The notes under the pieces are model-generated. The model did not search any database. It was not told the DNA's origin and saw nothing but the letters and a program-made list of their open reading frames with translations. Both the position numbers and the translations under genes were made by a program. Of a DNA stretch of 64,000 bases, positions 8,832 to 17,286 are shown one piece after another (positions within the stretch are counted from its first letter, which is position 1; each line of letters opens with the position of its first letter). Source of the stretch: Streptomyces sp. WM6378 (lineage in GTDB: Bacteria; Actinomycetota; Actinomycetes; Streptomycetales; Streptomycetaceae); assembly GCF_001279695.1 (NCBI RefSeq), contig NZ_LGDD01000120.1, positions 1 to 64,000 of the forward strand, in the 5' to 3' direction.

Positions 8832-8864
8832 CGCGGGTTCCGCTGTCCGCCGGATGGCCAAATG

Positions 8865-9671
8865 TCAGCGGCCGGACTCCTTCTGGTAGGCCTTCACGAC
8901 CTCGTCCGTCGGCCCGTCCATGAGGAGCTCGCCGCGCTCCAGCCAGAGCACGCGGTCGCAGGTGTCCCGGATGGAGCCGATGCTGTGGCTCACCAGGAAG
9001 ACGGTTCCGGCGTGCTTGCGCAGCTCCCGGATGCGCTCCTCCGAGCGGATCTGGAACTGCCGGTCACCGGTGGCGAGCGCCTCGTCGATCATGAGGACGT
9101 CGTGGTCCTTGGCCGCGGCGATGGAGAACCGCAGCCGGGCCGCCATGCCGGAGGAGTACGTCCGCATCGGCAGCGAGATGAAGTCGCCCTTGTCGTTGAT
9201 GCCGGAGAAGTCGACGATCTCCTCGTAGCGCTCCCTGACCTCCTCGCGCGACATGCCCATGGCGAGGCCGCCCAGGATCACGTTGCGCTCGCCGGTCAGG
9301 TCGTTCATCAGCGCCGCGTTCACGCCGAGCAGCGAGGGCTGGCCGTCGGTGTAGACCCGGCCGCTCTCGGGCGGCAGCAGGCCGGCGATCGCCCGGAGCA
9401 GCGTCGACTTGCCCGAACCGTTGGAGCCGATCAGGCCGATGGCCTCGCCGCGGTACGCCGTGAACGACACGCCCTTGACGGCGTGCACCCGGCGCATGCC
9501 CCGGGAGGCGCCGCCGGTCTTGTCCTTCTTGACTATGCGGCTCAGGGCGGCGGTCGCGCTGCCCTTGCCTCCGCCACCGCCATTGACGGTGTACACGATG
9601 TGCACGTCGTCGCAGATGACGGTGGGAATCCGCGTCTCGACCGCGATGCGGTCCTTGATGTCCTCAGCCAC
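8865..9671 (-). CDS. Polysaccharide/teichoic-acid-type ABC exporter, ATPase subunit
   Basis: The 268-aa ATPase has Walker A GSNGSGKST (residues 82-90), the signature YSSGMAARLRF and Walker B VLMIDEAL, as in the Wzt/TagH family that powers export of lipid-linked glycans. It lacks the long C-terminal carbohydrate-binding domain of some Wzt proteins. I chose the GTG at 9671, which overlaps the permease stop by 8 nt and has AGGAG upstream; the frame is open to 9719. It is the last gene of the seven-gene operon. Confidence 0.9.
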   Translation of the reverse strand: MAEDIKDRIAVETRIPTVICDDVHIVYTVNGGGGGKGSATAALSRIVKKDKTGGASRGMRRVHAVKGVSFTAYRGEAIGLIGSNGSGKSTLLRAIAGLLPPESGRVYTDGQPSLLGVNAALMNDLTGERNVILGGLAMGMSREEVRERYEEIVDFSGINDKGDFISLPMRTYSSGMAARLRFSIAAAKDHDVLMIDEALATGDRQFQIRSEERIRELRKHAGTVFLVSHSIGSIRDTCDRVLWLERGELLMDGPTDEVVKAYQKESGR

Positions 9672-10545
9672 GGCCGTACCGCTCCTCAGCCTTCCAGAAG
9701 TACACGAAGCCCAGCCCACCGACGACGACCGCCCAGCCGGCCGCGAGGGCCCACACGTGCGGGGGCAGCGAGTGGCCGCCGTAGCCGTCCATCAGGGCGT
9801 AGCGCGCCAGGTCCATGTAGACCGCGGCGGGGTTGCACTGAAGGATGTCCTTCAGCCAGTGCGGTTTGCCCTTGAGTACGGTGCTGAGGCTGAACATCAC
9901 GCCGGACGAGTACATCCACGTACGCATGATGAACGGCATCAACTGCGCGAGGTCCGGCGTCTTGGAGCCGAGCCGCGCGAAGATCAGCGCCAGGCCGGTG
10001 TTGAACACGAACTGCAGCGCGAGCACCGGGATGATCAGCGGCCAGGTCATGCTCGGCATGAAGCCGGAGGACACGACCACGATCATCAGGACGATCATCG
10101 AGAAGAGCAGCTGCTGGAGCTGCTGCAGCGCGAAGGAGACGGGCAGCGAGGCGCGCGGGAAGTGCAGGGCCCGCACCAGGCCGAGGTTGCCCGAGATCGC
10201 CCGGACGCCCGCCATCAGCGAGTTCTGCGTGAACGTGAACAGGAACACGCCGGTGACCAGGAACGGGATGTACGCGTTCGAGTCGATGCCCCGCTTCGCG
10301 TTCATCAGAACGCCGAAGATGAAGTAGTAGACGAGCGCGTTCAGCAGGGGCGTCGCCACCTGCCAGATCTGGCCGAGCTTCGCCTCGCTGTACTGGGCGG
10401 TCAGCTTGGCCGACGAGAACGACAGGATGAAGTGGCGCCGGCCCCACAGCTGCTTGATGTAGGCGGAGAGCCCGGGCCGGGCTCCGCTCACCGACAGCCC
10501 GTGCTTGGCGGCGAGGTCCGCCGGGGACAGGGTTGTGTCACTCAC
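9664..10545 (-). CDS. Polysaccharide/teichoic-acid-type ABC exporter, permease
   Basis: This 293-aa protein has the ABC-2 layout: a cytoplasmic N-terminus followed by about six hydrophobic segments (for example LLNALVYYFIFGVLM, LLFSMIVLMIVVVSSGF and VWALAAGWAVVVGGLGFVYF). The segment AKLGQIWQVATPLLNALVYY is typical of Wzm/TagG permeases. It pairs with the overlapping ATPase gene. The GTG at 10545 begins the protein; the ribosome site is weak. A 55-nt gap separates it from the glycosyltransferase upstream. Confidence 0.9.
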   Translation of the reverse strand: MSDTTLSPADLAAKHGLSVSGARPGLSAYIKQLWGRRHFILSFSSAKLTAQYSEAKLGQIWQVATPLLNALVYYFIFGVLMNAKRGIDSNAYIPFLVTGVFLFTFTQNSLMAGVRAISGNLGLVRALHFPRASLPVSFALQQLQQLLFSMIVLMIVVVSSGFMPSMTWPLIIPVLALQFVFNTGLALIFARLGSKTPDLAQLMPFIMRTWMYSSGVMFSLSTVLKGKPHWLKDILQCNPAAVYMDLARYALMDGYGGHSLPPHVWALAAGWAVVVGGLGFVYFWKAEERYGRG

Positions 10546-10600
10546 AAGTGAAAACTTTCGTGTTCAAGAACTACGCCCGATGGTCTCAGAGCCGAGACTC

Positions 10601-11485
10601 TCAGATGACGGGGGGACGGCCCAGCCGGGTGAGCTTGAAGACCGTACGCCACTTCATGGGGCGGCGCGGTCCGCAGGGCGTCGCCCAGCCCTCCTTGAAG
10701 CCGCCGAACCAGGCCTTCAGAGCCGGGCCCGAGGGCTTGCGGGCCAGGGTGAGGAGCAGCCAGACCCCGAGGTAGACCGGGACGAGCGGGGCGGGCAGGT
10801 TGCGCCGGGCCAGCCAGACCCGGTTGCGGGCCACCATCCGGTGGTACACCGCGTGCCGGGACGGGGCGGTCGTCGGGTGGTGCAGGACCATGTCCGCGCG
10901 GTAGTCGATCATCCAGCCGGCATCGAGCGCCCGCCACGCGAGGTCGGTCTCCTCGTGGGCGTAGAAGAACTCGTCGGGCAGCCCGCCGACCTCCGCGAAC
11001 ACCCGGGTGCGCACGGCGTTGGCGCCGCCGAGGAACGTCGTCACGCGCGAGGAGCGCATCGGATCGGCGGCGCGCAGCCTCGGGACGTGGCGGCGCTGGG
11101 TGACGCCGGTCTCCGGGTCGGCGATCCGGAAGCTGATGATGCCCAGCTCCGGGTCGGCCGCGAAGGCCTTGCGGCACAGCTCGGCGGTGTCCGGGTTGGC
11201 GAGCAGCCCGTCGTCGTCGAGGAAGAGCAGCACGTCGACCTCCGCGCCCGAGGGGCCGAACGCCTCGATGCCGACGTTGCGGCCGCCCGGGATGCCCAGG
11301 TTCTCCGGCAGTTCCACGGTGCGTACGCCCTCGGGGACGTCCGGGACCGGGGCGCCGTTGCCGACCACGACGACCTCGACCGGGTCGCCGTCCTGCTTGG
11401 CGACCGAGTCGAGCAGGGCCCGCAGCTCGGCGGGGCGGTTGCCCATGGTGATGACGACCGCGCCGACCTTCATGGGGGCGCTCAC
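10601..11485 (-). CDS. Family 2 glycosyltransferase
   Basis: The 294-aa protein has a GT-A fold start (VGAVVITMGNRPAELRALLD), the metal/sugar-nucleotide motif FLDDDG and a later HEETDLAWRA, as in rhamnosyl-type GT2 enzymes. It has no obvious membrane segment except a short hydrophobic stretch near the C-terminus. I chose the GTG at 11485, which overlaps the upstream stop as GTGA; an ATG at 11473 is possible. It probably adds a sugar to the exported lipid or polymer. Confidence 0.87.
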   Translation of the reverse strand: MSAPMKVGAVVITMGNRPAELRALLDSVAKQDGDPVEVVVVGNGAPVPDVPEGVRTVELPENLGIPGGRNVGIEAFGPSGAEVDVLLFLDDDGLLANPDTAELCRKAFAADPELGIISFRIADPETGVTQRRHVPRLRAADPMRSSRVTTFLGGANAVRTRVFAEVGGLPDEFFYAHEETDLAWRALDAGWMIDYRADMVLHHPTTAPSRHAVYHRMVARNRVWLARRNLPAPLVPVYLGVWLLLTLARKPSGPALKAWFGGFKEGWATPCGPRRPMKWRTVFKLTRLGRPPVI

Positions 11486-12261
11486 TTCAGCCTGCTGGAG
11501 GCGAGGATGGACACGAGGTGCAGCACCGTCTGAAGGAGCGCGATGCCGGCGAGCACCGCGACGCCCAGGCGCGAGAAGTACAGGTCGCCCCGGACCTGGT
11601 CCACGATCGCGAGGACCAGGATCAGCAGGGACGCCTCGATGCCGAGGACCAGGCGGTGGAACTTCAGCGCGGCGGCGGCCCGGCGGGCCAGCGCCATGCC
11701 GGACGAGCGCGGTGTGGCCGCCGCGTCCTTGACCTGCGGCAGACCGGCCTGGTGCCGGGCGACGCCGACGAGGTCGGTCTCCGCCTTGATCAGGATCGCG
11801 CCAAGGGCCGCGAGCGTACCGAGGAAGGCCCACAGCCAGTCGATCCGGCCACCGCCCCACAGGTCGGCGGCGCGCAGGCCGAAGCCGACCAGGACCGCCG
11901 CGTCGCACAGGTAGGCGCCGACGCGGTCCAGGTACACCCCGGAGAGCGAGAACTGCTTCTTCCAGCGCGCGACTTCGCCGTCGACGCAGTCGAGCAGCAG
12001 ATAGCCCTGGACGGCCACGACGCCGAGGACCGCGCCCCAGATGCCCGGGATGAGCAGGGCCGGGGCGGCGAGGACACCGCTGAGGGTCATCAGGTAGGTC
12101 AGCTGGTTCGGCGTGACCTTGGTGGTGACCAGGACGCGGGTGATGCGCAGGGAGATCTCGCGCATGTACAGGCGGCCGCCCCAGTGTTCTCCGCTGACCC
12201 GGTCCTTGACACCCGCGGGGTGCACGACCGGGCGGAGCTCAGCTACGGATGGTCTTGGCAT
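11482..12261 (-). CDS. CDP-alcohol phosphatidyltransferase family membrane protein
   Basis: This 259-aa membrane protein carries the CDP-OH-P motif: D91, D94-G95, A98-R99, G108 and D112. The last Asp of the canonical motif (D-x3-D) is Ala116 here, a notable difference; another Asp follows at 120. The family moves a phospho-alcohol from a CDP-alcohol to an acceptor. At least five hydrophobic segments are visible. The ATG at 12261 overlaps the preceding dehydrogenase gene by 23 nt. The substrate is not known. Confidence 0.85.
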   Translation of the reverse strand: MPRPSVAELRPVVHPAGVKDRVSGEHWGGRLYMREISLRITRVLVTTKVTPNQLTYLMTLSGVLAAPALLIPGIWGAVLGVVAVQGYLLLDCVDGEVARWKKQFSLSGVYLDRVGAYLCDAAVLVGFGLRAADLWGGGRIDWLWAFLGTLAALGAILIKAETDLVGVARHQAGLPQVKDAAATPRSSGMALARRAAAALKFHRLVLGIEASLLILVLAIVDQVRGDLYFSRLGVAVLAGIALLQTVLHLVSILASSRLK

Positions 12262-13300
12262 AGTCGGCGTACGCGTCCCTGATCTGGTCGGTGGACAGGT
12301 CGAGGTGCTCGAGGATGGTGTAGCGGCCGGGGCGGGTCTGCGGGGCGAACTCGACGGCCTGCACGAACTCGTCGACGCTGAAGCCGATGTCCTGTGGGGT
12401 GACCGGCAGCCGGTGCCGTCGCAGCACGCTCGCCATCAGCGCGGACTCCTCCACGGCGCCGCGCAGGTGCATGGCGAAGGCGGCACCGAGGGCCACCTGC
12501 TCGCCGTGGCTCGCGGCCCGCTTGGGGAAGAGGATGTCGAAAGCGTGGTTGATCTCGTGGCAGGCGCCCGACGCGGGGCGCGAGTCGCCGGAGATCGACA
12601 TGGAGATGCCGGTGAGGACCAGGCCCTCGGCGAGCACCTGGAGGAAGCCGTCGTCCTCGACGCCACCGGGGTGGCGCAGCACGGCCTCGCCGGCCTGGCG
12701 GGCCATGGCCGCGGCGAGGCCGTCGATGGACTCGCCGGTCTCGCGGTTGGACAGCTCCCAGTCCGCGATGCAGGAGATGTTCGACACGGCGTCGCCGATG
12801 CCGGACCGCACGAAGCGGACCGGAGCCGCACGGATGACGTCCAGGTCGATGACGACGGCGATCGGCGTGGGCACCCCGTAGGAGCCGCGGCCCGCGTCGT
12901 TGTCGAGGGTGGCGACCGGCGAGCACAGGCCGTCGTGCGCCAGGTTCGTCGGGACGGCGACCAACGGGAGGCCGATGCGTGCCGCGGCGTACTTGGCACA
13001 GTCGATGATCTTGCCGCCGCCGAGGCCGACGACCGCGTCGTAGTGACCCGACTTCATCGCGTCGGCGAGCTTGATCGCGTTGTCGAGCGTGCCGCCGCCG
13101 ACCTCGTACCAGTCGGCGCCGGGCAGCGCCGGGGCGAGCCGCTCGCGCAGCACCGCCCCGGAGCCGCCGCTGATGGCCACCGCGAGTTTGCCCGACGCCG
13201 AGATGCGCTGGTCGGCGAGGACGCCGGCCAGATCATCCAGCGCCCCGGCCCGGATGTCGACGACAACCGGGGACGGGATGAGCCTCGTCAGTACTGGCAC
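12239..13300 (-). CDS. Glycerol-1-phosphate-dehydrogenase-like iron-containing alcohol dehydrogenase
   Basis: This 353-aa protein belongs to the iron-containing ADH/dehydroquinate-synthase-like superfamily. It has the nucleotide-binding GLGGGKIID, the NLAHDG segment seen in EgsA/AraM-like glycerol-1-phosphate dehydrogenases, and metal ligands in IGDAVSN, CHEINHAF and SHGEQVALG. It would reduce a phospho-ketone to a phospho-polyol. The GTG start overlaps the upstream gene by 13 nt. The position next to a cytidylyltransferase and CDP-alcohol transferases suggests that it makes the alcohol phosphate that is activated as a CDP derivative. Confidence 0.85.
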   Translation of the reverse strand: MPVLTRLIPSPVVVDIRAGALDDLAGVLADQRISASGKLAVAISGGSGAVLRERLAPALPGADWYEVGGGTLDNAIKLADAMKSGHYDAVVGLGGGKIIDCAKYAAARIGLPLVAVPTNLAHDGLCSPVATLDNDAGRGSYGVPTPIAVVIDLDVIRAAPVRFVRSGIGDAVSNISCIADWELSNRETGESIDGLAAAMARQAGEAVLRHPGGVEDDGFLQVLAEGLVLTGISMSISGDSRPASGACHEINHAFDILFPKRAASHGEQVALGAAFAMHLRGAVEESALMASVLRRHRLPVTPQDIGFSVDEFVQAVEFAPQTRPGRYTILEHLDLSTDQIRDAYADYAKTIRS

Positions 13301-14025
13301 GCGATCTCACGGCCCTTCGCCAGGTCGTCGTGGTTGTCGATCTCGACCCACGACACCTCGCCGATGGGGGCCACGTCGACGGTGAAGCCGCGGTTCACGA
13401 GCTCCTGGTAGCCGTCCTCGTAGTAGAGGTCGGGGTCGCGCTCGAAGGTGGTCTTCAGGGCGTCGGCGAGCTCCTCGGCGGCCTCGGCCTCGATCAGCGT
13501 GACGCCGATGTACTCGCCGGTGGCGGTCGCCGGGTCCATCAGCTTGGTGATGCGCTGGACGCCCTTGCCGTCGGCGGTGATGACCTTCATCTCCTCGTCG
13601 GCGAGGCTCTTCACCGTGTCGAGGGCGAGGATGATCTTCTGGCCGTCGCCGCGCGCGGCGAGCAGGGTCTTCTCGACGGAGACGGGGTGGACCGTATCGC
13701 CGTTGGCGAGGATCACACCGCGCTTGAGGACCTCACGGGCGCACCACAGGGAGTAGGCGTTGTTCCACTCCTCGGCCTTGTCGTTGTCGATCAGCGTGAT
13801 CGCGACGCCGTACTTGGCCTCCAGGGCCTCCTTGCGCGCGTACACGGCTTCCTTGCGGTAGCCGACGACGACGGCGACCTCGGTCAGGCCGACCTCGGCG
13901 AAGTTCTTCAGCGCGATGTCCAGGACGGTGGTGTCACCGTCGACAGGCACGAGGGCCTTCGGGAGCGTGTCGGTGTAGGGGCGCAGACGCCGTCCGGCAC
14001 CGGCTGCCAGTACGAGGCCAATCAT
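13288..14025 (-). CDS. Sugar/alcohol-phosphate nucleotidyltransferase (probably cytidylyl)
   Basis: The 245-aa protein starts with LAAGAGRRLRPYTDTLPKAL, the signature of sugar-phosphate nucleotidyltransferases, and has NNAYSLW, seen in LicC/inositol-phosphate cytidylyltransferase relatives, and VEIDNHDDL near the end. The CTP preference is inferred from the two neighbouring CDP-alcohol transferases. The ATG at 14025 overlaps the upstream stop (ATGA) and has AAGGAG upstream. Confidence 0.87.
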   Translation of the reverse strand: MIGLVLAAGAGRRLRPYTDTLPKALVPVDGDTTVLDIALKNFAEVGLTEVAVVVGYRKEAVYARKEALEAKYGVAITLIDNDKAEEWNNAYSLWCAREVLKRGVILANGDTVHPVSVEKTLLAARGDGQKIILALDTVKSLADEEMKVITADGKGVQRITKLMDPATATGEYIGVTLIEAEAAEELADALKTTFERDPDLYYEDGYQELVNRGFTVDVAPIGEVSWVEIDNHDDLAKGREIACQY

Positions 14026-15818
14026 GCTGTTTCTCCTTCGTCATGTACGGCAGGTGCTCCGGAGGACACCCAGAAGCGGATGGACTCCACGAGCACCACG
14101 AGCGCGATGGCCGCCGCGAGGGCGGTGAGCGCCAGGGTGAAGTCTGTGTCTCGCGTGGCGAGGACGGCGGCGAGCACCGTCACCGCGAGCGTGCGGCCCT
14201 CGTGGCCGCCGATCAGCCGCACCAGCCACTTCGGCGGCGCGCCCGAGCCGCCCTTGATGCGGTAGACCGTGTCGTAGTGATGGTAGGCGACCGCGGACAC
14301 CAGCCCGAAGGCTGCGGGAAGGGCCCCGTTCACGTCCGAGCGGGCCGCGAGGATCAGGACCGTGCAGTATTCGGCCACCCGGAAGAGTGGCGGCACGAGC
14401 CAGTCGAGGGCGCCCTTGAGGGGGCGGGCGACGGCGAGGCCCGACAGGATCGCGTAGAAGACGGCCGCGACGATCATCTGGCGGCTGCCGACCGGCTGCG
14501 TGAGCGCCGCGGCGACGAGGGCCGCGGCGCCGACGGCGGCGACCACAGGGGGGCCCGGGATCCTGGGTGCCCTGGCCGCGACCAGCTGCGCGACGGGCCC
14601 GCTGTCGGCGAGCTCGGCGAGCGCGAGGGCCGCGCGGTCGGTGCGGGTGGCACGGCGGGTCAGTGAGCGAAGGACGCGGCCGGCGGTGGTGTAGCAGGCG
14701 GCGAAGGCGCAGCCGATGAGCAGCGCGTAGAAGACGATGCGGGGCGTGGTGACGGCGGTCAGCACGGCGATCATCGCCCAGCGCTCGCCGATGGGCAGCA
14801 CGATCATGCGGCGCACCCACACCGTCCAGCCGACCGAGTCGAGCTTGTCGGAGAGGGCGGCGGTGGGGCTGGTGTTGGCAGACGCGTCGTGGTTGGCCTC
14901 GTTGAACGAGAAGTCCACGACGTGGCGGCAGGTCTGGAGCACCATCGCGCCGAGCGCCAGTGCCCATACGTCGTCGCCGCCCCGGGCCGCCCCGAGGGCG
15001 AGGCCCGCGTAGTAGGCGTACTCCTTGGCGCGGTCGAAGGTGGCGTCGAGCCAGGCGCCCATCGTCGAGTACTGGAGCGAGTAGCGGGCGAGCTGCCCGT
15101 CGGTGCAGTCCAGGACGAAGGAGAGGATCAGCAGCACTCCGGCCGCTACGTAGCCGCCGCGCGTCCCGGTCGCCGCGCAGCCAGCCGCGATCAGGGCGGT
15201 GATCAGCGAGGCGGTGGTGACCTGGTTGGGGGTGAGCCCCCGGCGGGCGCACCAGCGCGCGATGTAGCGGGAGTACGGGCTGATGAAGTGGGTGGTGAAG
15301 AAGCCGTCGCGGGACTTCACGGCATTGCGCAGGCGTACGGACTCGTCGTCGACGGCGGCGATGGCCTGGGCCGCCTCGACCGCGGCGACGTCGTCCGCGG
15401 GGACGGTCGCGACGAGCGAGCCGAGCTCGGGGTGGTGCACCGCGACGCCGTCGGCCTCGATGGCCGCGGCGATGTCGTCGGCGAGCACGGAGGCCGTACC
15501 GGCCTGGGCGGCGGGCGCCTGCGTGCCACCGGCCAGGGCGCGGGTGAGGGCCGGGCGGGCCTCTGCCTGGACGGTGAGGGCGCCGGACACCGAGGCCGCC
15601 GGGAAGCGGGGGTCGGTCAGCGCGAGGCGCAGCGCGTGCACGTGCCCCAGGAAGCGCGGGTCGACCAGGGCGACGCGTTCACCGGTCGGAACCTCGGCGA
15701 GGAGGCGGGGCAGATCGTCGGGGAGGAAGGCCTGCTGCACGTCGAAACCCAGCGCGAGCAGATCGGGTCCGAGCTGCGAGCCGGGCACCGGCGGACCGGT
15801 AAGGATGGCGGTCGACAG
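14022..15818 (-). CDS. Large CDP-alcohol phosphatidyltransferase with extra N- and C-terminal domains (DUF5941-like)
   Basis: This protein is about 598 aa. An N-terminal soluble region of roughly 190 residues precedes a CDP-OH-P domain with a complete motif (DCTDGQLAR, then G, D and D at canonical spacing), followed by several hydrophobic segments and a C-terminal membrane region that I recall as DUF5941. No ATG fits. I propose the CTG at 15818-15816: it gives MSTAILTGPPVPG, the N-terminus I recall for homologues, and has AAGGAG 9 nt upstream. The first GTG is at 15788 and lacks a ribosome site. It is the first gene of the seven-gene operon. Confidence 0.82.
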   Translation of the reverse strand: MSTAILTGPPVPGSQLGPDLLALGFDVQQAFLPDDLPRLLAEVPTGERVALVDPRFLGHVHALRLALTDPRFPAASVSGALTVQAEARPALTRALAGGTQAPAAQAGTASVLADDIAAAIEADGVAVHHPELGSLVATVPADDVAAVEAAQAIAAVDDESVRLRNAVKSRDGFFTTHFISPYSRYIARWCARRGLTPNQVTTASLITALIAAGCAATGTRGGYVAAGVLLILSFVLDCTDGQLARYSLQYSTMGAWLDATFDRAKEYAYYAGLALGAARGGDDVWALALGAMVLQTCRHVVDFSFNEANHDASANTSPTAALSDKLDSVGWTVWVRRMIVLPIGERWAMIAVLTAVTTPRIVFYALLIGCAFAACYTTAGRVLRSLTRRATRTDRAALALAELADSGPVAQLVAARAPRIPGPPVVAAVGAAALVAAALTQPVGSRQMIVAAVFYAILSGLAVARPLKGALDWLVPPLFRVAEYCTVLILAARSDVNGALPAAFGLVSAVAYHHYDTVYRIKGGSGAPPKWLVRLIGGHEGRTLAVTVLAAVLATRDTDFTLALTALAAAIALVVLVESIRFWVSSGAPAVHDEGETA

Positions 15819-16086
15819 ACGAACTCACTCCTTGCGACTGACATGGCTGAAGTGCGACGGCCCGGCCCGGCACAGGGGCGGGCGGCACGTCGGCAGAGGC
15901 TATCGGATGCACGGAACCGGGAATTCACTGGCCGTTTGTGCCCGAGGCGGCCCGGCAGCGCCCGTTGCGGGAGCGCCGCGATCATCATCGTCGATCAAGG
16001 GCGCAGCCCACAAACCGCGTTCGAACGACGCCGCCCCACAGATCGCGCGGACCGCGTCCCAGGGAGGGGCCGGCGATCTCTCCGAC

Positions 16087-16120
16087 GCTCTGACCTGCAA
16101 GCATTTTCGCAGGTCAGAGC
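16087..16120. other. Perfect 12-bp inverted repeat in a divergent promoter region
   Basis: GCTCTGACCTGC (16087-16098) and GCAGGTCAGAGC (16109-16119/16120) form a perfect 12-bp stem with a 10-nt AT-rich loop. The 411-nt gap 15819-16229 separates two divergent genes, so a simple terminator is not expected. It could be a large operator, an attenuator, or the end of an unannotated RNA. I see no convincing ORF in the gap. Confidence 0.6.
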
Positions 16121-16169
16121 ACATGACAACGGTGTTCAGTGCCGTGTTGCACATACCCCCTACCCGTAG

Positions 16170-16199
16170 TTCACTGACCCCTCGTACACAGCGTAGGGA
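16170..16199 (+). promoter_or_regulatory. Candidate promoter of the cation efflux gene
   Basis: TTCACT (16170-16175) and TAGGGA (16194-16199) are spaced 18 nt apart and lie 31 nt before the ATG at 16230. This resembles housekeeping sigma promoters of Streptomyces. It was assigned by eye only. Confidence 0.35.
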
Positions 16200-16229
16200 T
16201 CGATCGGAAAACGGATCTGGGAGGGCCTC

Positions 16230-17171
16230 ATGGGGGCTGGGCACGACCACGGACACACGCACGGCGGACCACCGCCGACCGGCACCGCGGCCGCCGCCTA
16301 CCGGGGACGGCTGCGCATCGCACTCGGCATCACACTGACCGTGATGGTCGTGGAGGTCGTCGGCGGTCTGCTCGCGGACTCGCTGGCGCTCGTCGCGGAC
16401 GCGGCGCACATGGCGACGGACGGCCTCGGCCTCGCGATGGCGCTGCTCGCCATCCACTTCGCCAACCGCCCGGCCGGGGGCAACCGCACCTTCGGGTACG
16501 CCCGCGCCGAGATACTCGCGGCGCTCGCCAACTGTCTGCTGCTGCTCGGGGTGGGCGGCTACGTCCTGTTCGAGGCGGTCTCGCGGTTCGTCGAGCCGGC
16601 CGACACCGCGGGCGGCACGGCCGTGGTCTTCGGCCTGATCGGCCTGGTCGCCAACTCGGTGTCGCTGTCGCTCCTGATGAAGGGGCAGCAGGACAGCCTG
16701 AACGTGCGCGGCGCTTTCCTGGAGGTCCTCTCGGACGCGCTCGGCTCGGCGGCCGTCGTGATCGCCGGTCTGGTCATCATGACCACCGGCTGGCAGGCGG
16801 CCGACCCGATCGCCTCCCTGGTGATCGGCCTGATGATCGTGCCCAGGACCGTCAAGCTGCTGCGCGAGACCCTCAACGTGCTGCTCGAATCGGCGCCCAA
16901 GGGCGTCGACATGGCTGAGGTGCGGGCGCACATCGTGGAGCTGCCGGGCGTCGAGGACGTACACGATCTGCACGCCTGGACGATCACCTCGGGGATGCCG
17001 GTGCTCTCGGCGCACGTGGTGGTCAGCCAGGAGGTGCTCGACTCGGTGGGGCACGAGAAGCTGCTGCACGAGTTGCAGGGGTGCCTGGGCGATCACTTCG
17101 ACGTCGAGCACTGCACCTTCCAGCTGGAGCCGGGCGGCCACGCCGAGCACGAGGCGAAGCTCTGCCACTGA
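16230..17171 (+). CDS. Cation diffusion facilitator (CzcD/ZitB-type) efflux transporter
   Basis: The 313-aa protein has a His-rich N-terminus (HDHGHTH), about six membrane segments and a C-terminal cytoplasmic domain. The transport site in TM2 is H60-x3-D64; in TM5 the usual HxxxD is EVLSD, so Glu replaces His, a variant that I believe occurs in other actinobacteria. It exports divalent cations such as zinc in exchange for protons. A GGGAGG ribosome site precedes the ATG. It is probably monocistronic. Confidence 0.92.
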   Translation: MGAGHDHGHTHGGPPPTGTAAAAYRGRLRIALGITLTVMVVEVVGGLLADSLALVADAAHMATDGLGLAMALLAIHFANRPAGGNRTFGYARAEILAALANCLLLLGVGGYVLFEAVSRFVEPADTAGGTAVVFGLIGLVANSVSLSLLMKGQQDSLNVRGAFLEVLSDALGSAAVVIAGLVIMTTGWQAADPIASLVIGLMIVPRTVKLLRETLNVLLESAPKGVDMAEVRAHIVELPGVEDVHDLHAWTITSGMPVLSAHVVVSQEVLDSVGHEKLLHELQGCLGDHFDVEHCTFQLEPGGHAEHEAKLCH

Positions 17172-17286
17172 CACGCGTGGTTCCCGGGGCCCCGCGTGGG
17201 GCAGGACATGCGGATGCCGGTCAATGGCGGACACGCCGCTTTTGTACGGCAGACTGGGCAGCCGAGGACCGAAGCGAAGGATGGTT

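Noticed and set aside
8634..8861. A 75-aa ORF on the minus strand in the hopanoid promoter gap
   Set aside because: It covers the inverted repeats and terminator hairpin, has no motif and a poor ribosome site.
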